Under the pieces are notes generated by a model. That model was given only the letters and a program-made list of their open reading frames with translations. It did not search any database and was not told the DNA's origin. Positions 17,029 through 25,567 of a DNA stretch of 64,000 nucleotides are shown here, piece by piece (within the stretch, counting starts at the first letter, position 1; each line of letters begins with the position of its first letter). This DNA comes from Anaerolineales bacterium (GTDB taxonomy: Bacteria; Chloroflexota; Anaerolineae; Anaerolineales; Villigracilaceae), in assembly GCA_016934715.1 (NCBI GenBank), contig JAFGSI010000026.1:39303-103302 (forward strand). Direction: 5' to 3'. The translations under genes and the position numbers were made by a program.

Positions 17029-18255
17029 CTATTCGCTCTTTTGATTTAAAATGAGGTCGCACAACTCGCGCACCGCGCCGTGACCGCCAGGCCTGGACAG
17101 CACGTGATCGGCAGCAGCCAGGACATCGGGCAGGGCATCCGCAACGGCCACCGCCCAACCGACCAGCGGGAAACAGGGCAGATCATTGATATCGTTGCCC
17201 AGGTAGACCACACTGGCCGGGTCGACGTTCCGCTCGTTCATCAGGTTCTTCAAGGTCCTGGCTTTGTCGCTCTCTCCCTGAATGTAGGGAACTTTCATCT
17301 TCCGGCAGCGCGCCGCCACAACCTGGTCAGTTTCCATCGAAAGGACGAACGCCTCGATCCCCTCCCGGCGCAGGACATTGAGACCCAAGGAGTCGCTGCG
17401 GTAGGCTGCCACCAGTTCGCGGCCTTTCCGGTCCACCCAAACCCGGTTGTCGGTCAGCACGCCATCAAAGTCGAGCACCAGCAGGGACACCTTCTTCGGC
17501 ATCGACCGCCGCCTCCTGCCTGGCGAAACATATGCCAGTCCGCCGAATGCCACCAGCCACTCGGAGCGGGCCCAGTCCCACAGGTTGTCCAGGTCCACGG
17601 TATAGCGCGGATCGATGATGAGCGGGCAGAGCACATCGCCAGTCAACGAATGCTTTTCCAGGATCGATGTCGTACGGACAGCATCGATGTGACCGGTCTG
17701 CCAGTAGACCGGGGGCAGGGCCTGGCGCGGGGCGTTGAACGGCTCGGCAATCCCGGGGACGGTCAGCAGCGCTTGCATGTGCCCACTGGTCGCGTCGATA
17801 CGCCACATTTTATGCGGGTTCTGCCCGGCCGGGACCACGCCGCGCACGCAGTCGGCCTCGGGATGGGCCTGCAGAAGATGCACGGCATCATCGACACAGT
17901 CGAGCGGGCGGATGGGCGAAGTGGGGCGCAATTGTACCACCACCTCAGGATGGTAACTTTCGTGCTCCGCCAACCAGGCCAGGGCCTGTTCGAATACCGG
18001 AAGATCGGTAGCCGCATCCCCGGCCAGTTCGGTGGGACGCAGGAAGGGGGTCTCGGCACCGTAGGCCCGGGCAACCGCGGCGATCTCCTCATCGTCAGTG
18101 CTGACGATCACCCGACCGACTGTCGCAGCCTGCAGCCCGGCGGCAATGCTGTAGGCGATCAACGGGTGGCCGGCAAAATCACGGATATTCTTGCGCGGGA
18201 TGCCCTTCGAACCCCCGCGGGCCGGGATGAGGGCCAGGACCTCGGGTTTCTTCAT
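17029..18255 (-). CDS. Bifunctional CMP-nonulosonate synthetase / KdsC-like HAD phosphatase
   Basis: A 408-residue fusion. Residues 1-about 240 are a CMP-acylneuraminate synthetase (LIPARGGSKGIPRKNIRDF, QLRPTSPIRP, YWQTGHIDAVR). Residues 252-408 are a class C0 HAD phosphatase like KdsC: LDFDGVLTDNRVWV with Asp262 and Asp264, VYLGNDINDLPC, and the C-terminal GGHGAVRELCDLIL. The same order is found in vertebrate CMAS. A Shine-Dalgarno AGGAGG lies 9 nt before Met252, so the phosphatase may also be made alone. The pair suggests a pathway through a phosphorylated nonulosonate made by the SAF-less NeuB just downstream. It is coupled to the membrane protein gene by ATGA. Confidence 0.88.
   Translation of the reverse strand: MKKPEVLALIPARGGSKGIPRKNIRDFAGHPLIAYSIAAGLQAATVGRVIVSTDDEEIAAVARAYGAETPFLRPTELAGDAATDLPVFEQALAWLAEHESYHPEVVVQLRPTSPIRPLDCVDDAVHLLQAHPEADCVRGVVPAGQNPHKMWRIDATSGHMQALLTVPGIAEPFNAPRQALPPVYWQTGHIDAVRTTSILEKHSLTGDVLCPLIIDPRYTVDLDNLWDWARSEWLVAFGGLAYVSPGRRRRSMPKKVSLLVLDFDGVLTDNRVWVDRKGRELVAAYRSDSLGLNVLRREGIEAFVLSMETDQVVAARCRKMKVPYIQGESDKARTLKNLMNERNVDPASVVYLGNDINDLPCFPLVGWAVAVADALPDVLAAADHVLSRPGGHGAVRELCDLILNQKSE
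17512..17517 (-). promoter_or_regulatory. Internal Shine-Dalgarno before the HAD phosphatase domain
   Basis: On the minus strand the sequence reads AGGAGG, then nine bases, then an in-frame ATG (start at 17502) that is Met252 of the CMP-synthetase/HAD fusion. Translation from here would give a free KdsC-like phosphatase of 157 residues, close to the normal size of that family. Whether it is used is unknown. Confidence 0.45.
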
Positions 18256-20339
18256 CGCTCCTCCTCGGCCGGCAGATAACGGTACAGAACCTGAAATTCA
18301 AAATGCTCGACCTCCACCAGACGGCCGGAAAAGATCTCCTGGTAGGGATCGGATTCCAAGAACATATAAGTGCGCCCATAGACGTAATCCAGGCCCAGCG
18401 CATCCCAGAATCTGGCTGCCTGCCCGCCGGATAAGAACTCGAAATAGTCCGGACAATTGATCAGCCCATCCATATTGGTAATCGTTCGGCCCTGGAGAAA
18501 ATAGGCTGTCGTGCCGCCGCCGGTCATGCCGATCAGCGCCCCGGGTTCCGTGTGGGCCTCCAGGAAGCGGGTCTCGGCCAGGTATGCCTCCCGGTGCTCA
18601 GGGGAAATCTGGTAAGGGAAGAAATGCAGCAGCCGGGCGCCAAAACTGACCAGCACAGCCACACCGACCAGCGCCATGAACGCCGCCCAGAGCCGCGGTC
18701 GCGGCTGCCGGCGCTCCAGTCCCTGCCGGACAGATTCGAGCAGGACTCCCAGCAGCAGCATGGTAAAGACCATCTCGCCCACCCAGTACCAGGGACGGAT
18801 GTGGATGTAGGAGGTGGCTGTGTAATAAAAGATGTGACAATAAAGGGCCAGGAAGAACGGGAACAGACCCATCTGGTCCAGCAGGCCGGCGATCCACCTG
18901 CGGCGGGAGATCAGGATCACGACGATCCCCAGAACCAGCAAGGCGACCAACAACATGGAGACGACCCGGGCTGCGCCTGGGTTGAGGATCTTCTGGGTTG
19001 TTTCGACAATGAAGGTGAAGGGCGAAGCAGCCAGTTCCCAGGCGTTGTAACGCCCCTGGACGCCGAACAGCTCGGGGGCGGTGTGGACCACCGTCCCGTA
19101 AACCACGTTGCGCAGCCCAGACCACCAGTGCTTGATCTGGGCGCTGACCGGCATCCATGCGCCGGTATAGGCGTAGCTCCAGGCCAGGTAGCCGCCCAGC
19201 AGGCCTGCCAGGGGGAGCAGAAAACCGGGCGCGCTACGCAGAACCGGGGTCCAGAAAGAGGCCGAGCGCAGATCAGGAGCGAGGTCCCCCTCGGCCGCCC
19301 CGGCGGTGAATCCGCGGACGAACAGCCGCAGGCCCAGCGCTCCCAGCAGGGTCCCGGTCCAATCGATGATGATGATCTGGCCCAGGATGAGCATGGCACG
19401 CGGTTCAGCGGGAAAGACGTGCAGCCCCTGCAGGCCAAGCAGCACCCCGCCGATGACCCCTTCGGCCAGCGTCACAGCCAGCCCGCCGCGCAGCAGGAAG
19501 CGCAGCGGCTGCCTGGCCGCCTGCGGCCGGTAGAGCCCGAACAGGTACAGCAGCAGCGGCTTGAGCAGGAAGCCCAGCCCCAGCAGCCAGGGCAGGGAAT
19601 AAGCATAGGTCTGGTAGAAGGGACCCGCCCGCAGGCGGATGAAATAACTCAACAGTCCGGCGATGAAGACCAGCGCCAGGTCGCCAACGGCCAGGTTGCG
19701 AGCAAAGGGTCCGGCGAACCCCAGGATGAACCAGACGCCCAGCAGCAGGACCACGAAGATGTTGTCCAGCCGGGCCAGGATGGCCAGCCCGGCGACCAGT
19801 CCCAGCAGCGCCACCCGGGACGCCGGCAGGCGCTCACCGCGCCACTGAACTGCCAGGGAGAGCAGCCAGACCAGGAAGAAGGCACTGGTCACGGCCTCCA
19901 TGCCCTGCATGACCACATCGCCATGGATGGACGGCAGGAACAGCCAGACCACCACGATCACGGCCGCCACCCCGGTGGAAATGAATCGGCGCAGCATGCG
20001 GAAGAGCAGCAGTCCTGTACCGATGCTGAAGGCGGCCGAGACCATCACCAGCAGGCGCAGCGGCAGGAGCAGGTTGAACCGGGCCAGCGCGAAGACCGGG
20101 ATGCAGACCAGCATCCACAGGGGCTGGAAGCCATTGGTGGGATTGATCCCGTCGAAGGTCACGCCATTCCCACCGGTCACGTTGACAGCCACCTGGTAGT
20201 AATAGAAGGCATCATCGGTGGTGTACCAGTTCAACAAGCTGTTGGCCGGGCTGAGAGCCACATAGGCATGCAGGACCAGGCCAAGGATCACCAGCCCGAT
20301 CGCGAACCCTCGCCAAATGGATTGCGGTTTCTCTTCCAT
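18252..20339 (-). CDS. Large polytopic membrane glycosyltransferase-like protein
   Basis: A 695-residue protein with about a dozen membrane helices and a C-terminal soluble domain of roughly 120 residues. The first outer loop contains NWYTTDDAFYYYQVA, an Asp pair in the place where GT-C transferases (PMT/ArnT type) keep their catalytic acid, and then GINPTNGFQPLW. Such enzymes take sugars from polyprenyl-phosphate donors on the outer face. The ATG at 20339 follows a GGTGAG site and lies 8 nt after the SDR stop. Assignment to GT-C rests on topology and the loop acids, not on a firm family match. Confidence 0.65.
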   Translation of the reverse strand: MEEKPQSIWRGFAIGLVILGLVLHAYVALSPANSLLNWYTTDDAFYYYQVAVNVTGGNGVTFDGINPTNGFQPLWMLVCIPVFALARFNLLLPLRLLVMVSAAFSIGTGLLLFRMLRRFISTGVAAVIVVVWLFLPSIHGDVVMQGMEAVTSAFFLVWLLSLAVQWRGERLPASRVALLGLVAGLAILARLDNIFVVLLLGVWFILGFAGPFARNLAVGDLALVFIAGLLSYFIRLRAGPFYQTYAYSLPWLLGLGFLLKPLLLYLFGLYRPQAARQPLRFLLRGGLAVTLAEGVIGGVLLGLQGLHVFPAEPRAMLILGQIIIIDWTGTLLGALGLRLFVRGFTAGAAEGDLAPDLRSASFWTPVLRSAPGFLLPLAGLLGGYLAWSYAYTGAWMPVSAQIKHWWSGLRNVVYGTVVHTAPELFGVQGRYNAWELAASPFTFIVETTQKILNPGAARVVSMLLVALLVLGIVVILISRRRWIAGLLDQMGLFPFFLALYCHIFYYTATSYIHIRPWYWVGEMVFTMLLLGVLLESVRQGLERRQPRPRLWAAFMALVGVAVLVSFGARLLHFFPYQISPEHREAYLAETRFLEAHTEPGALIGMTGGGTTAYFLQGRTITNMDGLINCPDYFEFLSGGQAARFWDALGLDYVYGRTYMFLESDPYQEIFSGRLVEVEHFEFQVLYRYLPAEEER

Positions 20340-20347
20340 GTTTTTTC

Positions 20348-21178
20348 TCACCACGCCGTCCAACCGCCATCGACGACCAGGTTGCCACCGGTCATGTAAG
20401 CCGAGGCCTCTGACGCCAGGAACAACAGGGCGCCGTTCATCTCGTCCCGGTCGGCCATGCGGCCGAGAATGGTTTTGGCCGCATAATTTGCCACGAAGAT
20501 CTCGTCGTGATTGTTGTAGACTCCGCCGGGGGTCAGGGCATTGACCCGGATGCGGGTACCCGTATAATAAGCGGCCAGATATTTGGTGAAGCCAAGCACT
20601 CCGGCCTTGGTCACCGTGTAGTAGACCGGCTTGTAAGCCAGGCGCTTCCCCTCCTTGACATAGATGCGCTGGTCGGGACCGTTCAGGCCATAGGTCGAGC
20701 AGATATTGATGATGCTGCCCTGTGAGCCCTGATCAAGCATCGGCCGGACGCAGGCCTGGGTGACCAGGAACATGCCGGTCAGGTTCACGTTCAGGGCCGC
20801 CTGCCACTGCTCGAGCGGATATTCTTCAAACTTGCCTGGAGCAATGCCTCTCGCCACGGCGTCGGCGTCGAACTTGGGATCAAGGGCCGCGCTGTTGACC
20901 AGCACGTCCAGCCGTCCGAAGGTGCGCAGGGTTGTCTCAACCAGCAGGCCGCAGGAGGCCGGGTCGGTGACATCCAGGGCAAAGGGGCTGGCGCGCAAAC
21001 CCGCGGCGGTCAGGGAGTCGGCCGTCTCTCCGGCGGGACCCGCGGCCAGGTCAGCGACGACGACGGAGGCCCCGGCCTCCGCCAGTGTCCGGCAGAACTC
21101 ACGGCCAAGCAACCCTGCCCCGCCGGTGACGACCGCCACGCGGTCCTGCAGGCGAAATAAATCGAATACGGTCGACAT
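20348..21178 (-). CDS. Short-chain dehydrogenase/reductase
   Basis: A 276-residue classical SDR: cofactor loop VAVVTGGAGLLGREF, NSAALDPKF (NxA), Ser in INICSTYGLNG and the catalytic YTVTK. The C-terminal MTGGNLVVDGGWTAW is typical. The ATG at 21178 follows AGAGG and lies 5 nt after the methyltransferase stop; an ATG 21 nt earlier is possible but overlaps that gene. In many nonulosonate loci an SDR of this kind lies beside a Gfo/Idh oxidoreductase, a NeuB and a CMP-synthetase, as here (compare PtmA in Campylobacter), so it may adjust the oxidation state of the nonulosonic acid or its precursor. Substrate unproven. Confidence 0.82.
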   Translation of the reverse strand: MSTVFDLFRLQDRVAVVTGGAGLLGREFCRTLAEAGASVVVADLAAGPAGETADSLTAAGLRASPFALDVTDPASCGLLVETTLRTFGRLDVLVNSAALDPKFDADAVARGIAPGKFEEYPLEQWQAALNVNLTGMFLVTQACVRPMLDQGSQGSIINICSTYGLNGPDQRIYVKEGKRLAYKPVYYTVTKAGVLGFTKYLAAYYTGTRIRVNALTPGGVYNNHDEIFVANYAAKTILGRMADRDEMNGALLFLASEASAYMTGGNLVVDGGWTAW

Positions 21179-21183
21179 GGCCT

Positions 21184-21957
21184 CTACACCTTGATCCATT
21201 CTGCTTTGAAACTGACCATCTGGGCAATTTCGCGCTTGATGGTCGCGAAGCCCTGTTGCCACTTATACAAGACGTTGTCTGGCTGGCTGGCATAACGACA
21301 TGAAAAGACCAGGTTCGCATCGACCTGTGGAGGCCTGACAAGGCGGATCCCAAGATCCGGGCGATCAGCATAGGCCAGGTAGCATTTGGTGCGCTCCATC
21401 ATCTCTTGCAGTTCCGGGTTTTGTCTGTCGGCCGGGTCATAGATATACGTGTCGATCGCATGGATCATCCTGCCGCCCGGTTTGAGAACACGCACACAGT
21501 CGCGGAAGAAAGCATCCAGGTAATCGAGGGGGATATGTTCAACAACCGAGATTGAAAACAGCGTGTCAAAATATCCGGCGCGCAGGATCGGATTAAATTC
21601 ACCTAGATAATCTTCGACGATCTTTACACCTCCCAAAAAAGGACGGCGCAGGGGTCCATTGCCCATCCCCTCAAACTTATCCACCAGCCAGCATTCATTC
21701 GCTTTTCTCAGAAGCCGCAGGACACGCGAGTTGCCCCCACCGGCCTCAAGGATCTTTTTCCCCTTCTCCTTACGAAGCCGCGTGTAGACGTAAGCGTCCT
21801 GGATCGTCTTCAGCGTATGTTCATCGCCCATGCCAAAACCATACCGCCGCAAAGCCAGGTTCCGTCTGGTTCGTCTCAGGAATCCACGATACTTCGCTTC
21901 AGGCTCCAGCTCATTCAACCAATCCCAATATTCTTTACGAGTGATCACATCGAACAT
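21184..21957 (-). CDS. Class I SAM-dependent methyltransferase
   Basis: A 257-residue protein with motif I KILEAGGGNSRVLRLL, FDTLFSISVVEHIPLDYL and LKPGGRMIHAID. The same SxSxxEH and LKPGGxMxHAID pattern occurs in the protein at 14343-15167. Start ATG at 21957 with GGAG 8 nt upstream. It is placed between an acyltransferase and an SDR, both likely to modify a sugar. The methyl acceptor is unknown. Confidence 0.8.
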   Translation of the reverse strand: MFDVITRKEYWDWLNELEPEAKYRGFLRRTRRNLALRRYGFGMGDEHTLKTIQDAYVYTRLRKEKGKKILEAGGGNSRVLRLLRKANECWLVDKFEGMGNGPLRRPFLGGVKIVEDYLGEFNPILRAGYFDTLFSISVVEHIPLDYLDAFFRDCVRVLKPGGRMIHAIDTYIYDPADRQNPELQEMMERTKCYLAYADRPDLGIRLVRPPQVDANLVFSCRYASQPDNVLYKWQQGFATIKREIAQMVSFKAEWIKV

Positions 21958-21989
21958 AGCAATGACTCCATCAGCGCACGAATGACTTG

Positions 21990-22682
21990 CTAGGAAGGTC
22001 CCCTTTGGTTACGGTCCCGTCGCCAGGTGATGCCTTCCTTGATGCCCGCGGCAGGGTTGCCGGCCAGGATCGTACCCGGTTGGCAGGATCGGGTGACGAT
22101 CGCGCCCGTTGCGATCACGGAATCATGCCCGATCTCCACACCTTTCAAAAGCACAACATGTGCGGCGACCCAGACATGGTCTCCGATGATGATATTGCGG
22201 GCCGGATTGATGCGTTCGCCTGTTGCAGCATCCAGGATGGCATGGCTGTCACCGGTACGAATGTCAATGTCGTTGGCAAACATGCATTCCTTGCCGATCA
22301 TCACCTGTGAACCCGGTTCAGTAACGGCAACCACCACATCGACCATGGTCGTGCCGGCCCCGATCTCCAGCCGGCAATCCTGGTCCTCGAACCACAGCAG
22401 CGCGCCACGACTGATGCGACAGTTGGGACCGATCTCAATCCGGTGGCCCGAGCCGCGAATCCGGATCTTGAGATTGAAGACCACGCTGCCTGCACCAATC
22501 GTGATGTGGTTGTCGTCACCGATAATATCCAGTTCCACGCTGGAGAGCCTGGCGCCGTTGGCCTCCAGGTGGTTTCCCTGGCCATGCACAATCTCGCGCA
22601 GTTCACCGCCTAACAAGCGCCACAGAACCCCGCCCAGGCGAGGAAAGCGTTTGAGGAAAAAACGATAGAGAGGATTCGCCAT
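21990..22682 (-). CDS. Left-handed beta-helix (hexapeptide repeat) acyltransferase
   Basis: A 230-residue protein with imperfect hexapeptide repeats throughout (for example GDDNHITIGAGSVV, RIEIGPNCRI, LEIGAGT) and a C-terminal NIIIGDHVWVAAHVVLLKG, VIATGAIV, GTILAGNPA ending typical of the NodL/CysE-like sugar O- or N-acetyltransferases. The His of the DHVWVAAH segment is the usual active-site region. It should transfer an acetyl or other acyl group from acyl-CoA to a sugar in the cytosol. It overlaps nothing but lies 3 nt from the Gfo/Idh gene. Acyl group and acceptor not readable. Confidence 0.83.
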   Translation of the reverse strand: MANPLYRFFLKRFPRLGGVLWRLLGGELREIVHGQGNHLEANGARLSSVELDIIGDDNHITIGAGSVVFNLKIRIRGSGHRIEIGPNCRISRGALLWFEDQDCRLEIGAGTTMVDVVVAVTEPGSQVMIGKECMFANDIDIRTGDSHAILDAATGERINPARNIIIGDHVWVAAHVVLLKGVEIGHDSVIATGAIVTRSCQPGTILAGNPAAGIKEGITWRRDRNQRGPS

Positions 22683-22685
22683 CCA

Positions 22686-23675
22686 TTACTCGATTCGCAA
22701 GAGGCGCCCTTGCCGGGAAGACTCGCAGGCGGCCAGGGCCAGGCGTAGAGCGGTGATGCCATCCTCCAGCGTGCAAAGGGGTTGGCTCTCCCCGCGGGCA
22801 ATGTGGATGAGGTGGTTTATCTCATCCATGAACATCACATTTCGGTCAAAATCCTGTGGGGCGAAGAACTCCTTCCAGGCCTGCTTCTGCGGCTCGTAGA
22901 GACGCAACAGACCTGTGGCATTGTCCCATGCAAGGGTCCCCTCGGTCCCGGCAATCTCCCAGTGGTGACCAGGAGGCTGCTGAATCATATTCAAATGGAT
23001 GCTGCCAATTGCCCCGCTGGCAAATAGCAATCCAATCTCGGCTGTATCATCGACATCGATCCCGAGGCCGCCGAGAGTAGTGACGAAGGCCCACAACGAG
23101 TCGACCCTCCCGACCAGCCAGGGGAGATAATCCAGTGAATGAGACTGGGTCAGCACGACCCCGCCCCCCAGGTCAGAACGCGCCGCATATCCCTGGCGAT
23201 AATCCTCCCACGGATGCCAGGCGGGCAAGTATTCCCCAAAGTGGACCCGCGCCACCAGCAGGCGCCCAATGGCCCCGGCAGCAATCAGGTCGCGCGCCAT
23301 TTGCAGAGTCGGGTGGAACCGAAACTGGAAGCCCACCAGGATCCGGCTCCCGGAACGTCTTGCCGTCGCAGCCAGTTCATCCAGACCTTCAAGAGAATGG
23401 GATACTGGCTTCTCAAGCAGGATGGTGCAACCCGCCTCGGCTGCTGGAATGGCCACGTCAAGGTGCAGGGCGGTCGGGTTTGCAATAATGACCACATCCG
23501 GTTTGTGCGCCAGGGCAGCCTGCAACTCGGTTACGACCGGCAGACCGGCCAGGTCGTCGTCCGGGAGAGTAGCCTGATGGGTTCGGTAGAGGAGGAGATC
23601 CTCTTCGCCGCAGGCGCGCAGGTTGCGTAAGTGGCGACGTCCGATGGAACCAAGTCCGGCAATCAGAAATTTCAT
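22686..23675 (-). CDS. Gfo/Idh/MocA-family oxidoreductase
   Basis: A 329-residue NAD(P)-dependent oxidoreductase: Rossmann loop LIAGLGSIGRRHLRNL, VVIIANPTALHLDVAI, the invariant LLEKPVS (EKP), and the C-terminal domain with GGGVVLTQSHSLDYLPWL containing the His expected near the active site. Family members oxidise or reduce sugars and sugar acids. It sits between a GT2 gene and an acyltransferase, with 3-4 nt gaps, in the sub-cluster leading to the CMP-synthetase/HAD fusion. A role in making an unusual nonulosonic acid or amino sugar is inferred. Confidence 0.84.
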   Translation of the reverse strand: MKFLIAGLGSIGRRHLRNLRACGEEDLLLYRTHQATLPDDDLAGLPVVTELQAALAHKPDVVIIANPTALHLDVAIPAAEAGCTILLEKPVSHSLEGLDELAATARRSGSRILVGFQFRFHPTLQMARDLIAAGAIGRLLVARVHFGEYLPAWHPWEDYRQGYAARSDLGGGVVLTQSHSLDYLPWLVGRVDSLWAFVTTLGGLGIDVDDTAEIGLLFASGAIGSIHLNMIQQPPGHHWEIAGTEGTLAWDNATGLLRLYEPQKQAWKEFFAPQDFDRNVMFMDEINHLIHIARGESQPLCTLEDGITALRLALAACESSRQGRLLRIE

Positions 23676-23679
23676 GCGC

Positions 23680-24627
23680 TTACTTCACGTTGCTAAAATA
23701 CAGGCGGAAGAGACCATTGTAAATCCCGAACAGGAGGTGGCGAATCCCCGGCAACCAGAGCAAGCGCCGCAGCCAATGCATCCGGGGAACAGCTCTCACG
23801 GCGTGCGGCCTGTCCTTGACCTCATTGCCCATATGGGCCACGTAAGCCTCCGTGGTCGAAAGGCGTAAGTAACCCAGTTCGTTTAAACGGCTGTCGAGGA
23901 TGTTTTCCCCACGCATGGGTTTTTCTGACGGCAATGGCAGAATCTGCTGGAGCGCCGGGCGCGGGCAAACAAACTGAAAATGGGCCGCGCCGACGTAAGC
24001 CCTGCGACCATTATACTCAAGCAGATAATCCTTGCCGTGAAGATATTTCTCGCGCGCCTTGGCCTCATCCCAACCAGTATTGACGGCATGTTCGAGGAAG
24101 ACCTCCCACTCCAAAAAGGCACCCTCCTGCAGGACGCCCTGCTGGCGTCCCCAATCGAGGGTGGAGGTGAACATCTCTTCCTTGGTCCGCAGCGGGATTG
24201 CGGTAATCATGCCGGCCTGTGGATAAGCAGCGAAGATCTCAAGCGTGCTCTTGAGCCAACCGGGACGGAAATAGATATCTCCGTCGGCGAAAGCGACATA
24301 CTTCCCCTGTGCTGCCCCGAACATAAAGTTCCAGGCTCCGATCTTGCCGATATTGGTGTCGGAAAGGATCAGGTACTGAATCTGATCCTGCTTGAGCATA
24401 TCAACCAGGTAATCCCGGACTTCAGGACAGCTGTGATTGTCGAAGACCACCAGGTCGAAGGGTTGTTCCGTATTGGCCCGGACACTTTCCAGGCAGGCGC
24501 GCAAGACCTCCATGCCTTGCGCATGAAAGCCCTCCAGCATCGGGATGAAGTTCACGATACAGACCGTAATTTCCCTGGGCTGGGCAACCTTTTCGATCTT
24601 CTTGGCCGGATTCTGACCAGTGCGCAT
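23680..24627 (-). CDS. Glycosyltransferase family 2
   Basis: A 315-residue GT-A enzyme. EITVCIVNFIPML, LVVFDNHSCPEVRDYL and YVAFADGDIYFRPGWL (with the DXD-type DGD) are clear. The C-terminal 110 residues contain many conserved-looking aromatic residues but no second domain I recognise. It follows the unusual transferase-like gene 24633-25535 by 5 nt, and the two may act in sequence. Confidence 0.82.
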   Translation of the reverse strand: MRTGQNPAKKIEKVAQPREITVCIVNFIPMLEGFHAQGMEVLRACLESVRANTEQPFDLVVFDNHSCPEVRDYLVDMLKQDQIQYLILSDTNIGKIGAWNFMFGAAQGKYVAFADGDIYFRPGWLKSTLEIFAAYPQAGMITAIPLRTKEEMFTSTLDWGRQQGVLQEGAFLEWEVFLEHAVNTGWDEAKAREKYLHGKDYLLEYNGRRAYVGAAHFQFVCPRPALQQILPLPSEKPMRGENILDSRLNELGYLRLSTTEAYVAHMGNEVKDRPHAVRAVPRMHWLRRLLWLPGIRHLLFGIYNGLFRLYFSNVK

Positions 24628-24632
24628 GGCAA

Positions 24633-25535
24633 CTACTTTCTCGGAATAGTGGAAGACCAGGTCTGCGCCCGGACGAACAGCAGGGCGATCCTCCAGCGCA
24701 GGCCCTTTTGCTCCTGGGGGGTAAAGAAGCGCTCCATCCGGCGCAAAGTGCGGGCCAGGTACGGACGAGGGCGGCAGATCTTGCCTGCGATCAGTTCCCG
24801 ATTGGTGTCCAGAATGTTGTAGACGCGCCGCCGTCCGCCGGCTTTGGCCAGATTCGACTTGGCGACCTCCGACCCGTAGGGCGGTCGATTGCCAGGCAGG
24901 TGGCTGTAGTCATGATTCTGGTGAATGACAGTGACAGAGCGGGTCGCATCGACAGCCAGACCCCAGGTATGGACAGCAGTATAGACCATCCAGTTATCCC
25001 AGGCCGGGCGCCCGATCGTGAAGTCGGGGACGTTCTCTGCGTACATATGGCGCGGGAAGACAAAGTAATCGATGCCCCAGGGGGAATAGAATTCACCGCG
25101 CTTCATCACTTCCGCCCGCAGGCGCGCTTCCCATTCACCGCTGAAGTCGAACGGTTCGGGCAGGTCCAAATTCCAGCGCTGGCTGACCATCAGGAAATCT
25201 TTGGCCTGTGAAGCAACCTGGCGTGTAGCAGTGAGAACATCGGACATCAGGATCATGTCGGCGTTGGCATAGCACAGGAATGGACTTTCGCTGTACGTGT
25301 GCCCCTTCTCCATCACCGAATTCACCAGGGGGATGCCCTTCTCGTCCCGCTCAACCTGGGGGACGTTCTTGACGCCCAATTCCTTTGCCGCTTCAGGAAT
25401 GCCCGGCTCGTCGCCGATCAAGATCACCTCAACCTGCGGCAGGGATTTCCAGGCCCGAATGGCATTGCGCTGGATGATATCGATGTGCGGGTTGGTAAAC
25501 GGCTTGGGAGCCGTAAAGATCGTCAGATAAGCCAT
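24633..25535 (-). CDS. Putative glycosyltransferase (GT-A-like), poorly characterised
   Basis: A 300-residue protein starting LTIFTAPKPFTNPH, with PFLCYANADMILMSDVL in the position of a GT-A acidic motif and the distinctive FVFPRHMYAENVP and IGRPAWDNWMVY later. I know this pattern from uncharacterised proteins in polysaccharide loci; it resembles a GT-A fold but does not match a CAZy family I can name. The ATG at 25535 has AAGGAG 5 nt upstream; a longer frame was rejected. It may transfer a sugar made by the neighbouring epimerase. Confidence 0.62.
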   Translation of the reverse strand: MAYLTIFTAPKPFTNPHIDIIQRNAIRAWKSLPQVEVILIGDEPGIPEAAKELGVKNVPQVERDEKGIPLVNSVMEKGHTYSESPFLCYANADMILMSDVLTATRQVASQAKDFLMVSQRWNLDLPEPFDFSGEWEARLRAEVMKRGEFYSPWGIDYFVFPRHMYAENVPDFTIGRPAWDNWMVYTAVHTWGLAVDATRSVTVIHQNHDYSHLPGNRPPYGSEVAKSNLAKAGGRRRVYNILDTNRELIAGKICRPRPYLARTLRRMERFFTPQEQKGLRWRIALLFVRAQTWSSTIPRK

Positions 25536-25567
25536 CTGGTCTCCTTGATCAAACGGATACAAGTACG

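Noticed and set aside
18552..20399. Plus-strand open frame of 615 codons
   Set aside because: Antisense shadow of the large membrane protein; the Gln-rich composition reflects the opposite Leu codons.
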